NCBI GenBank assembly: GCA_009809945.1
Contig: WTPW01002708.1
Span: 1-64,000, forward strand
DNA from: Gigaspora margarita
Lineage: Eukaryota; Glomeromycota; Glomeromycetes; Diversisporales; Gigasporaceae
DNA length: 64,000 nucleotides
Direction: 5' to 3'
This document shows, piece after piece, positions 1-13,227 of this stretch. The translations under genes were made by a program, and so were the position numbers. How positions within the stretch are numbered: the stretch's first letter is position 1; every line of letters begins with the position of its first letter. The notes under the pieces are model-generated. The model did no database searches. It worked only from the letters and a program-made list of their open reading frames with translations, and was not told the DNA's origin.

Positions 1-880
1 TGTATTTAAAGACATAGAATTTCCCTTAGTCAAATTAGACTCAGACACCCACTTCTCTTTATATTCATTAAATATCTTGTAAAAGGGATTTCTTGGGAAT
101 AGAAACCTAAGAATAGCCCTCTTGCTTATTATTATTAAATAAAGAAACTATTGTTAACTCTAAATACTGTCACGAACCGCCTACAGAGAAGAGTATAATT
201 TCTTACAGACTAAGGAATTATACCTGCCTCTTGGACACTGCTATAAACTGCTAAAGGATCCCTGTAGCTGTGTCGTTGTTATAGTAAGGAGTACAAGAAG
301 GCCTCCCTACTGTAACAATATAATCTCATCCATATTTGATTAGTAAAAGAAAAAGCAGGGGCACTAGTAGTACCCATCTAATCTTGTAATGAAATTATAG
401 TAATACCAATACAAACAAACTCAACTTTAACTATATATATTGTATTATTACTCTTTTCAACTTAGTTGAATTTGTTTACTATTCAGAACTGATTTTATAA
501 AAACTTTTTTATTAATTTATTATTATGTTTGTAAAATTTTGTAAATTTTGCAGATTATTAAAAAAAATCAAATAATTTTTAGTGATTTCTAAATAATTTA
601 TAATTTTTTAAAACATCTCCAATATGAAAATTTCATATCTCAATATTGAAATTTTTTAAGGAACCAAAAGTTATCTAAAAATTACTTAAAAATTCACACC
701 ATTTCCTTTTTTTGATAATCTGCAAAATTTATACAAGTTTGCAATCTGGGTTCTGCAAATATAAACAAATTATATAATTATATATATTGTATTTGTGTTT
801 TTATGGCTCTATAAAAAATTACAATTGATTAAATCAATCTAAATCAAAGCAGTAAGAAGTTTTGTAAAAATGTTTTACAG
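1..880. other. AT-rich DNA, no gene recognised
   Basis: No open frame or known motif can be supported. A TGTAACA end at about 311-317 followed by AATATA resembles the 3' end of the possible LTR at 19739, but the upstream sequence does not match it and the left end lies outside the window, so no element is called. Confidence 0.4.
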
Positions 881-1080
881 TAGTTCATAATAGAAATTAT
901 ATAATTTAATGCAAACTAGCTCAACTTTAACAACATACATTTTGTAACAAAATTATTTACAATAACTTATAATAAAATTTATAATAATTCTGATGTTATT
1001 AGAATAGTAAGCAAGTATGTAAGAGAATTTTTACAATACTTTATAATAAATATTACAATAATTCAAATATGCACAAACTT
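880..1080 (-). repeat. Copy of a dispersed 'TAATAGAAATTATAATAA' repeat family
   Basis: Blocks such as 'TTTGTAACAAAATT', 'CTTATAATAAAA' and 'AATAGTAAGCAAGT' recur here as in the longer copies at 15.7-18 kb, 46.0-46.6 kb (both opposite orientation) and 59.8-60.8 kb (same orientation). Very AT-rich and degenerate; no coding potential seen. Confidence 0.5.
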
Positions 1081-1084
1081 AACT

Positions 1085-1400
1085 ATATTGTAAAGTTCCT
1101 AGGTTTAGAACCTAAAAACCTGGGTTTGGAACTGGATTTTAAAAACTAAGTTCCAATTTTGAATCTAAATTTTTAGGTTTATAATAGGTTTTTAGTTTAT
1201 TGTGGGTTCTTAGATTTTTAATTTTTTAGTTTTTAGATTTATAATAGGTTTTAAGTTTTTATATTCAAAACAGATTTAGGAACCAGGTTTAGAACCAGGT
1301 TTTGAAACCAGTTTTGGAACCAGGTTTTGGACTTTTAAAAACCAGGTTCTTAGGTTTTGTAATAGAACCTAAATGTTTCAAACCAATAACCAAACCTAAA
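1085..1400. repeat. Degenerate GGTTCTAGGTTT-type simple repeat
   Basis: Many variants of 'GGTTTAGAACC', 'TTTTTAGGTT' and 'CCAGGTTTTGG' follow each other on both strands, so the tract could fold on itself. No clean unit length or target duplication was found. 1400-2296 downstream shows only AT-rich sequence without a gene. Confidence 0.5.
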
Positions 1401-2296
1401 CTAATTTAACTATTCCTAGCCACTAGTAGCATCTTATCTAATATAATAAGTATATAAAATTATAGTTTGTTTTTATTAATAGCAAACAAAGATTTTATAA
1501 TTATTTTTTGTTTAGTAGTAGCACTATGGTTCATTATTAATATAAATTTTTAGTAATTATTTTTTTTTAGCAGAAGGTCTAGAATTTCATCTTTTTGACT
1601 ATAGGTTTTGTTATTTTAGATTTGGGGTCTCATTTTTAATAGAAGAAGTTGAGGTTCTGCTTTTTGTTAGATGTTTTGTTTTTTTTGGAGCTTAGGTTTC
1701 ATTTTTTATCATTATACAAAAATGGTATCATCTAACAACTATAGGAAGAACTTGATTGTAACCAAGATTAGAACATTAATAAAAAGTTTTTTGTTATTAC
1801 TTTACTACTTTATTGCTTAATAAGAAAGTTCTTAGAATACTTGTTTTAACTAGAACTATTGAGACTTTGTTATATTTAAATATTCACATAATACAATTTT
1901 TTGAAAAGTTACTAGCCTCCACATTAGCCCACATGGCCTAATGCACAAATAAACTTTAATAATATTAAAAAATATAAATTATATATAGCAATAATTATAA
2001 AATTAAAAATTAAAAATTTTTAATAAATATTAAAAATAATAGCTAACAATAAAATTAAACAATAATTACTTTAATAAAAAAATTGTAAATTTACTAATAA
2101 CATATTTTAATATAATTAATTTTATACAGTATTAATAAGAAGCTTTGCCCATAATTTAAACTAGCCATAAAGTATTAACAATTATCTTGAGTATTATTGA
2201 ATAGACTGTGCTATTTATAGTCTTTAAATAAGTCTACAATATTGAAAACAAGCCAATACATACTTATATCATTAGGTATCCACAAACTAAAACATT

Positions 2297-2583
2297 TAGG
2301 GTTCCTCAAATTCAAATCAAATCAAATATTGGGTCAATTTGAATTTGATCAAATCAAATTGATCCTGATTTGAATTTGATTTGATTCAAATATTTGGATT
2401 TGAACTTGATTTGAATTTGAATTTTTAATAGTAATTTTCAAATCAAATCAAATATTTGTCAAATCAAATCAAAATTTGGCCAGATTTGAATTTGATCAAA
2501 TCAAATATAGTCAAATTTGAATTTGAATTTGATCAAATATTTGATTCAAATATTTGAAGATCAAATCAAATTGTGGAACTCTA
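2297..2583 (+). mobile_element. hAT-like MITE, CAAAT-rich family, copy 1
   Basis: The 287-bp element starts TAGGGTTCC and ends GGAACTCTA. It is flanked by 8-bp near-duplicates AAAACATT (2289-2296) and GAAACATT (2584-2591), 7 of 8 matching. The inside is almost entirely 'ATTTGATTTGATCAAATC' motifs, highly self-complementary. A nearly identical copy lies in reverse orientation at 18674-18957 and a diverged one at 12154-12418. The 8-bp duplication points to hAT; there is no coding sequence. Confidence 0.82.
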
Positions 2584-4358
2584 GAAACATTTAAAGGCAG
2601 ATAACTTACTAGAAGCAATTGTACTATCTAGTGATGCCTAATGCAACTTACATAATCTTATGCAATTATATAGTTTCATCATTTTACCAATGACAAAACA
2701 TATTAGCTGCATTTTTGTCAATAACAAATAGTTGTATTAATCATCTATATATAAAGATCAAATAATTAATTTTTTGTATCCTGCTTATAATACTGGATTT
2801 GGCAGTACATCTACTGCATTGTATAATAAATTGAAGAATAACTATAATAGCCACTTAATATAGTCATTAGAAAATATTTTTTTTGTTTAGTGTTTTAGTA
2901 AAAATTTTTTATATTGCTATAATAAGTTATTATTATAATATACTCTCCAACTTTATTTATACAAGATTGTTAAAAGAAATATTAGTCAATAACTAAACTA
3001 ACTAATGATAAATAGGATTTTATTACATAAATATAGCTATGATTTGTATTTTTTTGAATATATAGTATAAAACTGAGCAAATACAGTTGGTAGAGTTACT
3101 ATATTTGCATGTAATAGCGGGCTGGGGCATTAATTCAGATTTTGATTTTTTTAAAAAATTGAGCTTTTTTGCTCAAAATAGCACCCATGTGTATCCTGAA
3201 ATAATGTGCACTCACCTTATATAACATAGTGCTCAAAGCAGGCTCATATTATTTCACCAACAATTACTTCAAATACAGAAAATTTTACTTCATAGATAGT
3301 TTATTTCATCAACAGCTCTTATGAAGTTTTTTTTTATAATTTTTTAACCTTAACTCTAATTTTAAACCCAACTTTAACATCATTGATTAGAATTACATGT
3401 CAGTGAAATGGGCTATCAGAATTATACTATCTACTTAATTATTAAAGTGGGAGAGCATATGCATTTAGCCAATTTAACTCTAATAGTTACTAGAAGCTAA
3501 GTTTATAATTTACTCAAATAGAGGTCTTTTCAACAGTACACTAGTTTACTTCCTTTATTTTTTTAAGTAAAATTGGGAAAAACTTTTCTAATATTGTATT
3601 TTATTGTAAGTCTTTATTGAAGTCGAATTCATTCGTTTATATATATTTGTAATAGATGACACATTAATAGCACTTTAACATATTGTTTAACATACTACAT
3701 GATGGTCCAGAATGTTGACGTGCTATTGAGAATGTTTATAATCTGCGCTCCTTAACACGTATATGTGCTAAAACATTAACATGATATGAAGATTTTACAA
3801 AAATGGATGATTATATATCAATTATCAAGTTTACCCGGACTTCGACTAACATTTAATAAATTATAAAAAAATAGAAATGAAAGTTATCTATACTAAATAA
3901 AGAGAAAATCTATTTACAAATTGAGGGTAAACTAATTAGGAAATTTGAATCTAAAGTCACAATTTCAAATTGTGACACTACGAAATGAACTTATCTGTAA
4001 ATGAACTTATCTGTAAATTAATTGTCTGTAAAAATAAGCTTGTCAGAGAAGTAGGTTCAATGTCTTTAAAGTGTTTGTCAGTAATTGAACCAATTCCAAA
4101 TACTAGTACAGGATTTCAAAAAAAAGACATTTTGACTCAAAATAAAGTGCATGCATATTTCAAAATAATGCGCAGGGGTCTAAAATAACACGCAGAAGAG
4201 TGTTATTATATACAAATATGGTAGGAATATATCAAGTATACCAGATATAAAATTTAACCTGTGTATAGCTATAGTAATATGTTATAAATTAATGATAATT
4301 TTTTCTTCTAAGCAGTTATAATAAAGAAATTACATATATATATATATATATATATATA
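2584..4358. other. Gene-free AT-rich stretch
   Basis: No supported gene. A tandem pair of 16-bp units 'ATGAACTTATCTGTAA' lies at about 3985-4016, and an (AT)n tract at about 4333-4360. The 67-codon open frame starting at 3985 overlaps the short repeat and resembles nothing I recognise. Confidence 0.4.
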
Positions 4359-4938
4359 TAGAGGTCTTAATCATTCAAAAAATAAGCATTCAAATATTCA
4401 TTTGGTCAATCTTGTTAATATTCAAATATTCATTCAAAATTTTGAATGAATATTCAAATATTCATTGAATATTTATTGAATATTAAATATATATCAAATA
4501 TATACTAGATAGCAAAAAATATCTAATATTTATAATTCAAGAACAAATAATTTTGACAAAAAACTTTTTAATAAATTTGTTGTCTTTATTTAAAACCACA
4601 ATTCTATTGAAGTAGATATTTATTTAATTTATAATTATAAAAAGTTATAATGCTTAAAGGTTTATATATATTCAAAAAATTTAATATTTAATATATAAAA
4701 AATTGGTTATATATTTTTTAACCAATTAGAACTCATTATACAAAATTAGCCAATCATATATGATTATATAATCTCAAAATTTGTTGTTTTAAAAAAATTA
4801 TATTCAATGAATATTCAATGAATATATTTAGTAAAAATTTTAAATATTCAAATATTTATTTGGTGAAAAAATTAAATATTCAAATATTCAAATATTCAAT
4901 GAATATTTGAATATTTCATTCATCAGATTAGACCTCTA
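4359..4938. mobile_element. TIR element, TAGAGGTCT ends, ATTCAAATATTC-rich
   Basis: The left end TAGAGGTCTTAATC and right end GATTAGACCTCTA are inverted matches, and both lead into runs of 'ATTCAAATATTC'. Flanks are TATATATA and TACATATA, so an 8-bp target duplication is plausible but hidden in the AT repeat. Non-coding, about 580 bp. Probably hAT-like. Confidence 0.65.
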
Positions 4939-4950
4939 TACATATATATA

Positions 4951-5136
4951 TTGTGCATCAGATGGATTTTTGCATCAGATGAAACCTGGCCTAAATTAGA
5001 TTAGGTTAGGATAAAATTATAGTAAAGCCAAAAGTTAGTTTAGGCCAGTTGTTGCCAATCATTTAGTTCTAGTCAAATGATAGTTATCTAACATGCATCA
5101 GATTCAATCTGATGCAAGTTTCAATCTGACACACAA
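4951..5136. mobile_element. Short MITE, TTGTGCATCAGAT ends
   Basis: A 186-bp element. TTGTGCATCAGATGG on the left pairs with TCAATCTGACACACAA on the right, and each end repeats the core GCATCAGAT twice. Both flanks are TATATATATA. It sits 12 bp from the previous element, so two insertions share one AT-repeat target. Confidence 0.65.
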
Positions 5137-6000
5137 TATATATATATACATATGTACAAACATATTTTACTATTTTAAATAAGTTATGAATATATTGTTT
5201 GCAAGTAAATTAAAATATTAATAATAGATCTTAAAAATTAAAACTAATATGGAAGTTGGCAAAATTTTTTTTTTTAAATTATCAAATAAAATATTCTTTT
5301 TTGCTGAATCTAAACAAATAAAAATGAGTATAACTGTGCTGAATTACTTGTTTTAATCTACATAAAGCATCTTAACTTCTGGTCAACTTTTTTCTAATAA
5401 ACTAGTTAAACAATATAACTGGTTAATAAAATATAATATAGTAGAATATTTAGATTACAACAATGTTAACACATAAAAATACTTATAATTAATTGAAATG
5501 TTTTATATTCAAACAGTATAATTTTATATTTATGCCAATTGTGAGTAAAAAAATATATATATATACTATTTTTTTATTGATATAATGCTTCAAATAAATA
5601 GCTTACTAATAATTAATCTAAGTACATCACAAAATATTTTAAGTAGCTATATATCGATATATAATGCATAATTATTTTATATTGATTAAAATTAAACATT
5701 ATATATTGATTAACTTGTTATAAATCAACATATATCTATAATTGATAAATATTGTAATTAAAATATAAATCATTATATATTTGCTAATCAATAGTTATTG
5801 TATTTATTATAGCAAGAAGTGCCATCCATCTTATTTTGTTTTTTATTTTTTAAATTACAGTAGTAGTTTTGGAATGGTTTAAAATATTTCAATATATTTT
5901 AGAACTGCGAAACCAAGCAGGATTAGTAGATCTGTAACCTGGGTTATACCAAACACCATTGGATTATATTTTCAAAATGTTTTAAAATTTTGTATGATAT
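5137..6000. other. AT-rich stretch, nothing recognised
   Basis: No ORF, TIR pair or RNA gene could be supported. Several short 'TATATTGATTAA' blocks repeat at 5570-5780. Confidence 0.35.
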
Positions 6001-7350
6001 ATCAAAATTAATCTAAAATTTTGCATTACATGATTAGATTAGATTTTTTGTTTATAAATTAGATCTTCTACATTGTTTTTTTTATATGTTTTGTTTTTTT
6101 ATTTTTAGTTTGTTTTTATTTTGTTTTCATTTTGTTTTTTGTTTTCATTTTGTTTTTTTTTATTTATTTTTAATTTTTTTTCATTTTATTTGGCACTTTA
6201 AAAGATCATCAGCCCTATACAAGAAAACAAACAACTTTTTGGCACTATGCAAGTACACCAATACAACTTCACAAGCTAACTCAAACTTCTGAAACTTTGC
6301 AAGAACCCTTCTAAATATTCAAAAATGCTTCTTTAAATAAATGGTTTAGTTAGGTACAAGTTTTTGCAAGTTTTCACTTATTTATTTTCTCACTTGATAC
6401 TTTTTGTTTTTGTTTTTTTGTTTTTTTTTAAATTTTTTATTAATTTATTTTATTTTGGTACTTTGTAAGAACATGCTTCTTTAGAGAAATAATTTAGTTA
6501 GGCACAAGTATTTGCAAGTTTTCGCAAGTTAATTTAGCACTTTACAAAACACAACTTGGTTTTGACAATTTCTGAATTTGAACTCTTACTTTAGAGAAAT
6601 AGAGATTTGAGGCTTCATTTATTTTTTTTATTAAGTTTGTTAACATATTTTGTTTTTCAGTTATTGTTTTTTTTACTTATTTTTTACTTTTATTTTATTT
6701 TATTATTTCTGACTTTCTTTGAAACTTTGCAAGAAACAATTTAACTTTCTGGCACTTTACAAGAACACTAACTCTAACTTCTCCACCACTTTGCAAGAAC
6801 ATACTAGATTCTCTAACAATTTGCAAAAACTTGTACACTGAGAAATAGATTTTTTTTACTTCTCTACTATTTTTAGAAAGTAGCAAATATGAGTGGAGAA
6901 ATAATAGCTAACTGTGAGAGAGAAAAATAAGTGTATAGAACTAGTATTATGTGACAAAGTGCAAAAGTAGTTTAAAATATTACTATGTTTTCATTTTCAT
7001 TTTTTTTTGTTATTTTTTTTACTTCTCTACTATTTTAGAAAGTAGTGAATATAAGCAAATAAAAGTAAATATAAGTGTATAGAGCTAGTATTATATGATG
7101 AAGAGTGAAAGTAGTTTACAATATTATTATTTTTTCATTTTCATTTTTTGTTATTTTTTTACTTACTACTATTTTTAGGAATTAGTGAATATAAGCAAAT
7201 ATAATAGTTAAAACAAAGAAAAGAAATAATAGCTAACTGCAAGGTGAGAAAATAAGTATTTAGAGCTAGTATTATATGATAAAGTTCAAAAGTAGTTTAA
7301 AATATTACAATTTTTTCATTTTCATTTTTTTTTTAGTTTTAGTTTTTTTT
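6000..7350. repeat. T-rich degenerate tandem repeats
   Basis: 6060-6850 is poly-T with scattered 'CTTTGCAAGAAC' units. 6849-7330 is a clearer tandem array of about three units of 140-170 bp, each running from 'TTACTTCTCTACTATTTT' through 'AGAAAGTAG', 'TAGAGCTAGTATTAT' and 'AAAGTAGTTTA' to 'TTTTCATTTTCATTTT'. No coding sequence. Confidence 0.6.
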
Positions 7351-7443
7351 AGTTTTATTTTTTTTGCTTTAAAGAATGTATATTAATATATAATAAATAA
7401 AATATATTTAATTTAAAATATAATATATATAATAATAATAATA

Positions 7444-10085
7444 CTATAAATTTTAGTGCAAGGTACCCCCTATAATCGGTACTCCTTGATTTGTACTAGG
7501 TACATTTCAAGATCACTCAACATGGATTTTGTAAGAGACCTGAGTACAAATCAAAGATTATGTAAATCCTTTTTTTTTGCTAATACAGAACTCTTTTTTT
7601 TTGTTTAAATTTTATTTTGCAAGTATCTTACATCATTTTTGCAATCATATAAAATTAATGAACTTAATAATTTATTTTTGTAAAGAAAAATAATTTATAA
7701 AAACTATTTAACAAATGTACCGGTAATAATTTATTTAATAAACTATTTTTAAACTTATTAATTTTAAAGATTACTAGTATATATGGTAATAAATTAATTA
7801 AAATTTATAAGCATCACAAATTTATGAAAATTTGGTTCTAAATTCAAGCTATTTAGTTATAGTTAAAATTTCAATGAATTTACAATTGCATTGTTGTGAG
7901 ATTATTCAACCCATTTATTCACAACATTTTCTACTTCATTTTGGGTATAGTAAGATTCAAATTCCATCTCTTGGGACAAGTAATGATAGGTCATAAGATT
8001 TTGTTGGGGCGGAAGATGTTGTTGGAATGGAAGATGTTGTTGAAACAGAAGGTGATATTGGGATGGTTGAGATAAAAAGAATTGCTAAGGTGAAGGACCT
8101 TGTTGGGATAAAAAGTATTTTTGAAGCAAGGGGTCTTGGTTTGTTTCACTATTACTAAAAACCAATTCGTTGCTTTCAACTTCATGGTTTTCAACTTTGT
8201 AGTTTTCAACCTGATCATAATTAAAAATTAAAATTTTCTCTGATCCATCATTTAAAACCAAGATGCCACAACATTTAAAAGAATGTCTAATAAGTTGGAG
8301 ATCAATAGCATCCCATGAACATTTAACCCATTCTGCAATAACATTGTATAGTGAATTTGATTTGACTAGCTAGTGTTAATTTCTTTATTTCATGTGATAT
8401 CCATTCATTATACATAGACCTGATTTATTGTTGGCGATTCAGGAGTTTTTTTTGAAAAATTAAAAAAAAATTTGTGTAAAACAAAAAAATTAACTTTATA
8501 ATACCTTTGCTTTAAATGATTTGTTAATTGATACATTGAGTAGTTGTAGTTTCAATATTAACCTCTAGGAATAATTGCGATATTAGTATTTTTTTCAAAA
8601 AGATTATTTTTAACAGGAGAAGCCAGGTACCCTTGAATAAATCCATTACTAATAATGATCATGTGTTTGTAGCACATGGTGTCTGATTATTCCAAATTGC
8701 ATCTGTTCAGTACATCATTTCTTTTCATTTATCTATCCCTTTTTATTTGCTCTAACTATTACACCAGGTAAAAACCGAAGCCTTGGAACATTCTTTAGTT
8801 TAAAAATAATCATTGGTAGTAATTTATTACCATCCGCTATACATGCAAGTACAACAGTAAGCTGATAGTTTTACTTCCTATATCATTAATGGTTACATTA
8901 TTTGGTATATCGAAAGCAAGAGGGGTTTCATCCATATTATCCATTAATTGTAACAAATAATCATTTTGAAGATGGTGGTATTGATCAAAATTTAAAAATT
9001 CTTGTCATTGTTCCTCCAAATCTGCAGGTAGTATTGCACAATAGTTGTTTAATGATGATTACTAAAATGATAACATCGTAAAAAACCTGAAAGCCATTTA
9101 CTACTCCATTTAAACTGACAATATTGGGATATCAGGAAATGTATTTCTGAGATTTTGCTAAAGTTCTTGCTTTTATCTGCATCATGCTGCGACTAACTGG
9201 TTTTAATTTATTACATTGAGCTTGAACCTAGTCAGCAAGTTCCATTTTAAGGTCAGGATATTTAGGCTTTGCTCTACTATTAAGATGCTTTATATGTGGT
9301 TAAGCCATCATTAGTTCTCATTTGTTTCGCCAATCTCTAATTTGCTTTGGTTCAAAGCTAAACAGAACAGCCATTCCACACATAGTAGCACCCAGAGCTC
9401 TTTCAAGATAGGTAATTGCAAAAAGCTTTTCTCAGGCAGTCCACTAGCAATTTTTATATTGGCAAATTCTTGCTTCACAAATATTTCCTAGAAGTATTAT
9501 CAAAAGTTTTTCAATGTTTTTTCTAAAGTTTTTGTTATAAAAGTATCAAAAAGTTTTTTTTTTTACTAGTAAAAAAGTTGTTATTTTTTTTTTAAAAAAA
9601 AGCATCTTTATTTTTAATACTTAAATACGTGATGCAATTTGTTTCAAAAAAACAAAAAGATGTAAAACCGTATTAACAAAAAAAAACAATATAAAGTCAA
9701 TTGAAATTGATTGAAATCGATTTTTTCTTTTTAAAAAAAAAAGCAAAATTCGCTTCAAAAAAAAAAAAAAAAAAAGTGAAACTACTTTAAAAAAAATCAA
9801 CCTTTCAGTTACCATTTTATCCTTTTGAAATGTCTAATGCATTAGATTTCATAAATTTTTGTACTATATTAAATTTAAACTATATTAAAGTACCTTTAAA
9901 CTTCACGAAGCAAAAGAGAAAAAAACCAGAGTATTTTACAAGGCAGTCAATTTCTACTTAACATACCTCTTACACAAGACCCCCATATAATATACTCTGT
10001 TCTGCCCAATATACCCAGATCTAAATCAAGGTTTGTTGTTATGTGGAATATAAAATACCCAAATACCTTGCACCGAAATTTACAG
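7444..10085 (-). mobile_element. Complete pogo/Tigger-type (Tc1/mariner superfamily) element, decayed
   Basis: The left end CTATAAATTTTAGTGCAAGG matches the inverted right end CTGTAAATTTCGGTGCAAGG at 17 of 20 positions. Each end is flanked by TA (7442-7443 and 10086-10087), the Tc1/mariner target signature. The 2.64-kb interior carries the relics of a DDE transposase on the minus strand (separate entry). T-rich and A-rich homopolymers fill 9500-9830. Autonomous in structure but no longer coding. Confidence 0.82.
7902..9500 (-). pseudogene. pogo/Tigger-like DDE transposase pseudogene
   Basis: Reading the minus strand piecewise in shifting frames recovers the whole family layout. A helix-turn-helix part comes first (MAVLFSFEPKQIRDWRN near 9350; AKPKYPDLKMELAD near 9255). 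A second DNA-binding part follows (KPVSRSMMQIKARTLAK near 9190). The DDE catalytic part includes NMDETPLAFDIPNN (near 8935), TVVLACIADGNKLLPMIIFK (near 8840), PGVIVRANKKG (near 8765), and a relic of the third acidic region upstream of VNIETTTTQCIN (near 8550). The tail is WVKCSWDAIDLQLIRHSF followed by a Q/L-rich stretch ending in a stop at 7902. Frameshifts and stops are numerous, for example in MELAD-stop-VQ and KKG-stop-INEKK. The enzyme would have cut and pasted this element; it cannot do so now. The start is not defined. Confidence 0.82.
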
Positions 10086-10100
10086 TAATAGGGAATAGAA

Positions 10101-10710
10101 ATTTGTTGCACTTGTGATATGTCGCACTTGTGACATGTCGCACCCCTGATTCTGACCAATCAAATAGCACAATTTTGTAGACTAAAAATTTTATAGTTTA
10201 AAAATTAAAAATTTTACTAATAAAATGTAAAAATAAATAAGCGATATCAAAGTATATAGTATAAAATTTTAGTCATAAAGATAGATTATCTTAGTAAAAA
10301 AAACGTTTTATAAGAAAAATCAAAAATTTTGAACATTAGCACATATAAACCTTTTTATTAATATAATCTATATTTATGTTTAAGTATTATATATAAAATT
10401 TTCGCTAAACAACTTTTCTAAATTAAAAAGGTATATTGTTTTAGTAAAAAAAAAGTTTTATATATGCTAACTTTGGAAATTTTTGATTTTTCTTATAAAA
10501 TATTTTTTTTACTAAGACAATCTATCTTTATAACTTAGAAAAAGTTGTTCAGAATAAAATTTTACATTATATAATGTGCTATTATATATATATATTACAC
10601 TTTATTAAGTAAAATTTTAAATTTTTAAAAAATAAATTTTTTTGCCAATAAAATCGTGTGATTTGATTGTTTGAATTAGGGGGTGCAACATGTCATAAGT
10701 GCGACAAATT
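10101..10710. mobile_element. Fold-back MITE with arms of about 290 bp
   Basis: The left arm ('TCGCACTTGTGACATGTCGC', 'AATCAAATAGCAC') is inverted in the right arm ('TGCAACATGTCATAAGTGCG', 'GTGTGATTTGATTG'). Pairing continues inward through 'AAAGATAGATTATCTTAGTA' and 'CTTATAAAA', so almost the entire element is one imperfect palindrome. The left end has a duplicated 18-bp unit (TTGCACTTGTGATATG then TCGCACTTGTGACATG). It begins 15 bp after the pogo element. No clear target duplication. Confidence 0.7.
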
Positions 10711-12153
10711 TATTTTTCCTTAATAATAATAAAAATATAAATTTTATATTAAATTGCAAAACCTTGCAAAAACTTGCAAAAACTTGCAAAACGGTTAAAA
10801 ATAAGTATACAGTATAATAGTATTGATTAGATTATTATTCGTAATTGTTAATCTGATTACTATTAATTATTACTGATTATTATCGATTACTAACTTAATT
10901 GATAGTCCTCATCAGAGGATTTTAATCAATTACTACCAATAACTGATAAAAATCAATAGTAATCCCGTACAAATTTTGGTAATGTATTGCAATCATCTTT
11001 TATTCAACAATAAGATTTCTATATTTATATTAATTGTGAATAAAAAAAACTATATATATACATTTTTTTGATCAATATAATGGTTCAAATTAAAAGACTT
11101 GCTTAATAATAATTGTTTTAATTTTAATCTTCTTAATTCTCAATTTTTAAAATACTTTATCTTATAATTTAGATTAATGAAAGTGTCAAATATATTATAC
11201 TTTAATATATAGGCAATCAATTTTTTAAACTTTTTAATGCAGTTACATTAGAATAATATAATAATATAGAGATAAAAGTTTTTTTAAAAGAGAAAAGTCT
11301 AAAGACTAGCTATAAGTAGACAATAGTCTAAATAAAGAATAGAAAATATTAGAAGTTTGGTTTTATATATCAAAATTTGGTTTATTCCTATAGTAAATAT
11401 AAATAAAAATTAATATAATTTCTATTATGAGTTGCTATTATAAACCTTACTATTCTGGTAATAGAAGTATGTGATTTACAAATATATATAATTTTATTCA
11501 AACACTTTAAAAATATGTTTATTTTATTATTAATACCATTTATTATTTTATTAATTTTCATTTTTTTGTATTATTATTTATTAGTTATTATATATTATAA
11601 AATATCTGGAAAAAAATCTTTAAAAATTTGAAAATTTGAAATTTTATTAATTATTAAAACTATATATATTATTTATAAAATTTTTAATAATTTCTATTTG
11701 CTTTTTTACTCTTCTTTGCAACTTTTATTTTCTTTTTTTAAGTCTTCTACTTAAGCTCTCAATCTATTTCTTTTTAAAATTCTAATTGAAGTTACTTATT
11801 TTTTAAAGAATTTTTATAGCTAAAGGATTTGCTCTAGTACTTCTTTCTAGTAGTTAATTAACTTGATTTTGAAGCACACTCAAATAAAAGAAAACAGATT
11901 CAGATTTCTTTTTGTTCGTTATTTAAAATATTTAAAATAAAAGTATTAGAAAAAACTATTTCTAAGGGCTATATACTAAAATAAGAAAAATAAAAATAAA
12001 CAAAATGTGTTAGCTACTACAACTTGTGCAAAAAAAGAAAACAAAATGGAAAAAGAAATATCTACTGAGACAACTACTATAAGAGGTCATTTATACTTAT
12101 CAAGAAATATAAAGAAGGCCAAGTATAGGGTGTTTATCCAGACACATAGCAAG
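10711..12153. other. AT-rich stretch with small repeats
   Basis: Contains a (TTGCAAAAAC)n run at about 10753-10793, a GATTACTATTAAT-type quasi-palindrome at 10810-10960, and at 11390-11470 a fragment of the dispersed 'AATTATAATTTCTA' family. No gene recognised. Confidence 0.4.
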
Positions 12154-12418
12154 TAGGGTTCTGCATTTTGATTTGATTTGATTTGATTCAATCAAATATT
12201 CAATTTCAAATCAAATTCAAATACAGAAATTTCAAATCAATCAAATTCAAATTGACAAAATATTTGATTTGATTCAAAAATATTTAATAAAAATTACAAA
12301 TAAATTTGATTAGATTTGATTTGATTTGATCAAATCAAATTCAAATTAAGAGATTATTTGATTCAATCAAATTCAAATATGTCTAATATTTGATTTGATT
12401 TGACTTTGAGGAACTCTA
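12154..12418. mobile_element. hAT-like MITE, CAAAT-rich family, diverged copy
   Basis: Begins TAGGGTTCT and ends AGGAACTCTA, with a perfect 8-bp target duplication ATAGCAAG (12146-12153 and 12419-12426). The interior is CAAAT/ATTTG repeats like the copies at 2297 and 18674 but clearly more diverged. The perfect duplication fixes the family's ends. Confidence 0.85.
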
Positions 12419-13227
12419 ATAGCAAGTGCTAAGGCTAGACTCACAGCCTGAAAGTAAACACATCTAAAAAAAGCAGCTAAGTAAAAATTGCAATAAACAT
12501 TTCTTGATAAAAAATAATTTATATAAAAGAAAAGAAAAAATTAATTAGAGGATAGAAATTAAGAAAAAAATCAAAGAAAAGAATAATAACCAAGAAAGTT
12601 TGAGAAGTGAATAATTTTTGTAAGAAATAAATGCCTAAAATACAGAATATAAATTGAAACAAATAGTAGTAATAATTATTCTGAAATGAAAAATTAATTG
12701 CTATAAACAACAACAAAGAAAATTACAACAATAAAAATATGATTTATAAAATTAGAAATTGGATCACTATACAGTACCACTTAGAATACCAGAAGCTAAT
12801 TTTAGAAGAATTAGTATAGAAAATTTGGAGCCCTCACAATTTTAAGAAAAAAAGAGACAACAAAATTACCAAACATGTGCAGTAAGTTTTGCTAAGTATT
12901 GCCAAATAAACCATTTGCATATAGATAGTACAAATACAAAACATGTGAAAAATATATTGAAATGCACATGCAAACAGGTCTTAGCATATGGTATTGAGAA
13001 ATAAAAGCATAGATTATACTAATATTTCAAGCTAAAAATTGTTTCAAAGAGCAATACAAGTAAACAATTTTAAAGATATAAAAAGAGCTTGAAATAGTCT
13101 TGTTTTTATTCCAAGCTAAACAACTCTTCTTAAACAATTCAAAATATAAATCTTTTATCTAATAATATCTAATAACAAACCAATTTTCTACACACCAAAC
13201 TGGATTAGACATTTGCTATACCACAAA
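12419..13227. other. Gene-free AT-rich stretch
   Basis: A-rich on the plus strand, no convincing ORF or element. The 65-codon minus frame at 12519-12716 is low-complexity (F, Y, N, I) and is not called. Confidence 0.4.

Noticed and set aside
1..317. 3' LTR at the left edge
   Set aside because: Only the TGTAACA end resembles the candidate at 19739; no matching body or start is available in the window.
7991..8218. 75-codon frame on the minus strand as an independent gene
   Set aside because: It is an out-of-frame reading of the Q/L-rich tail of the pogo-like transposase pseudogene.
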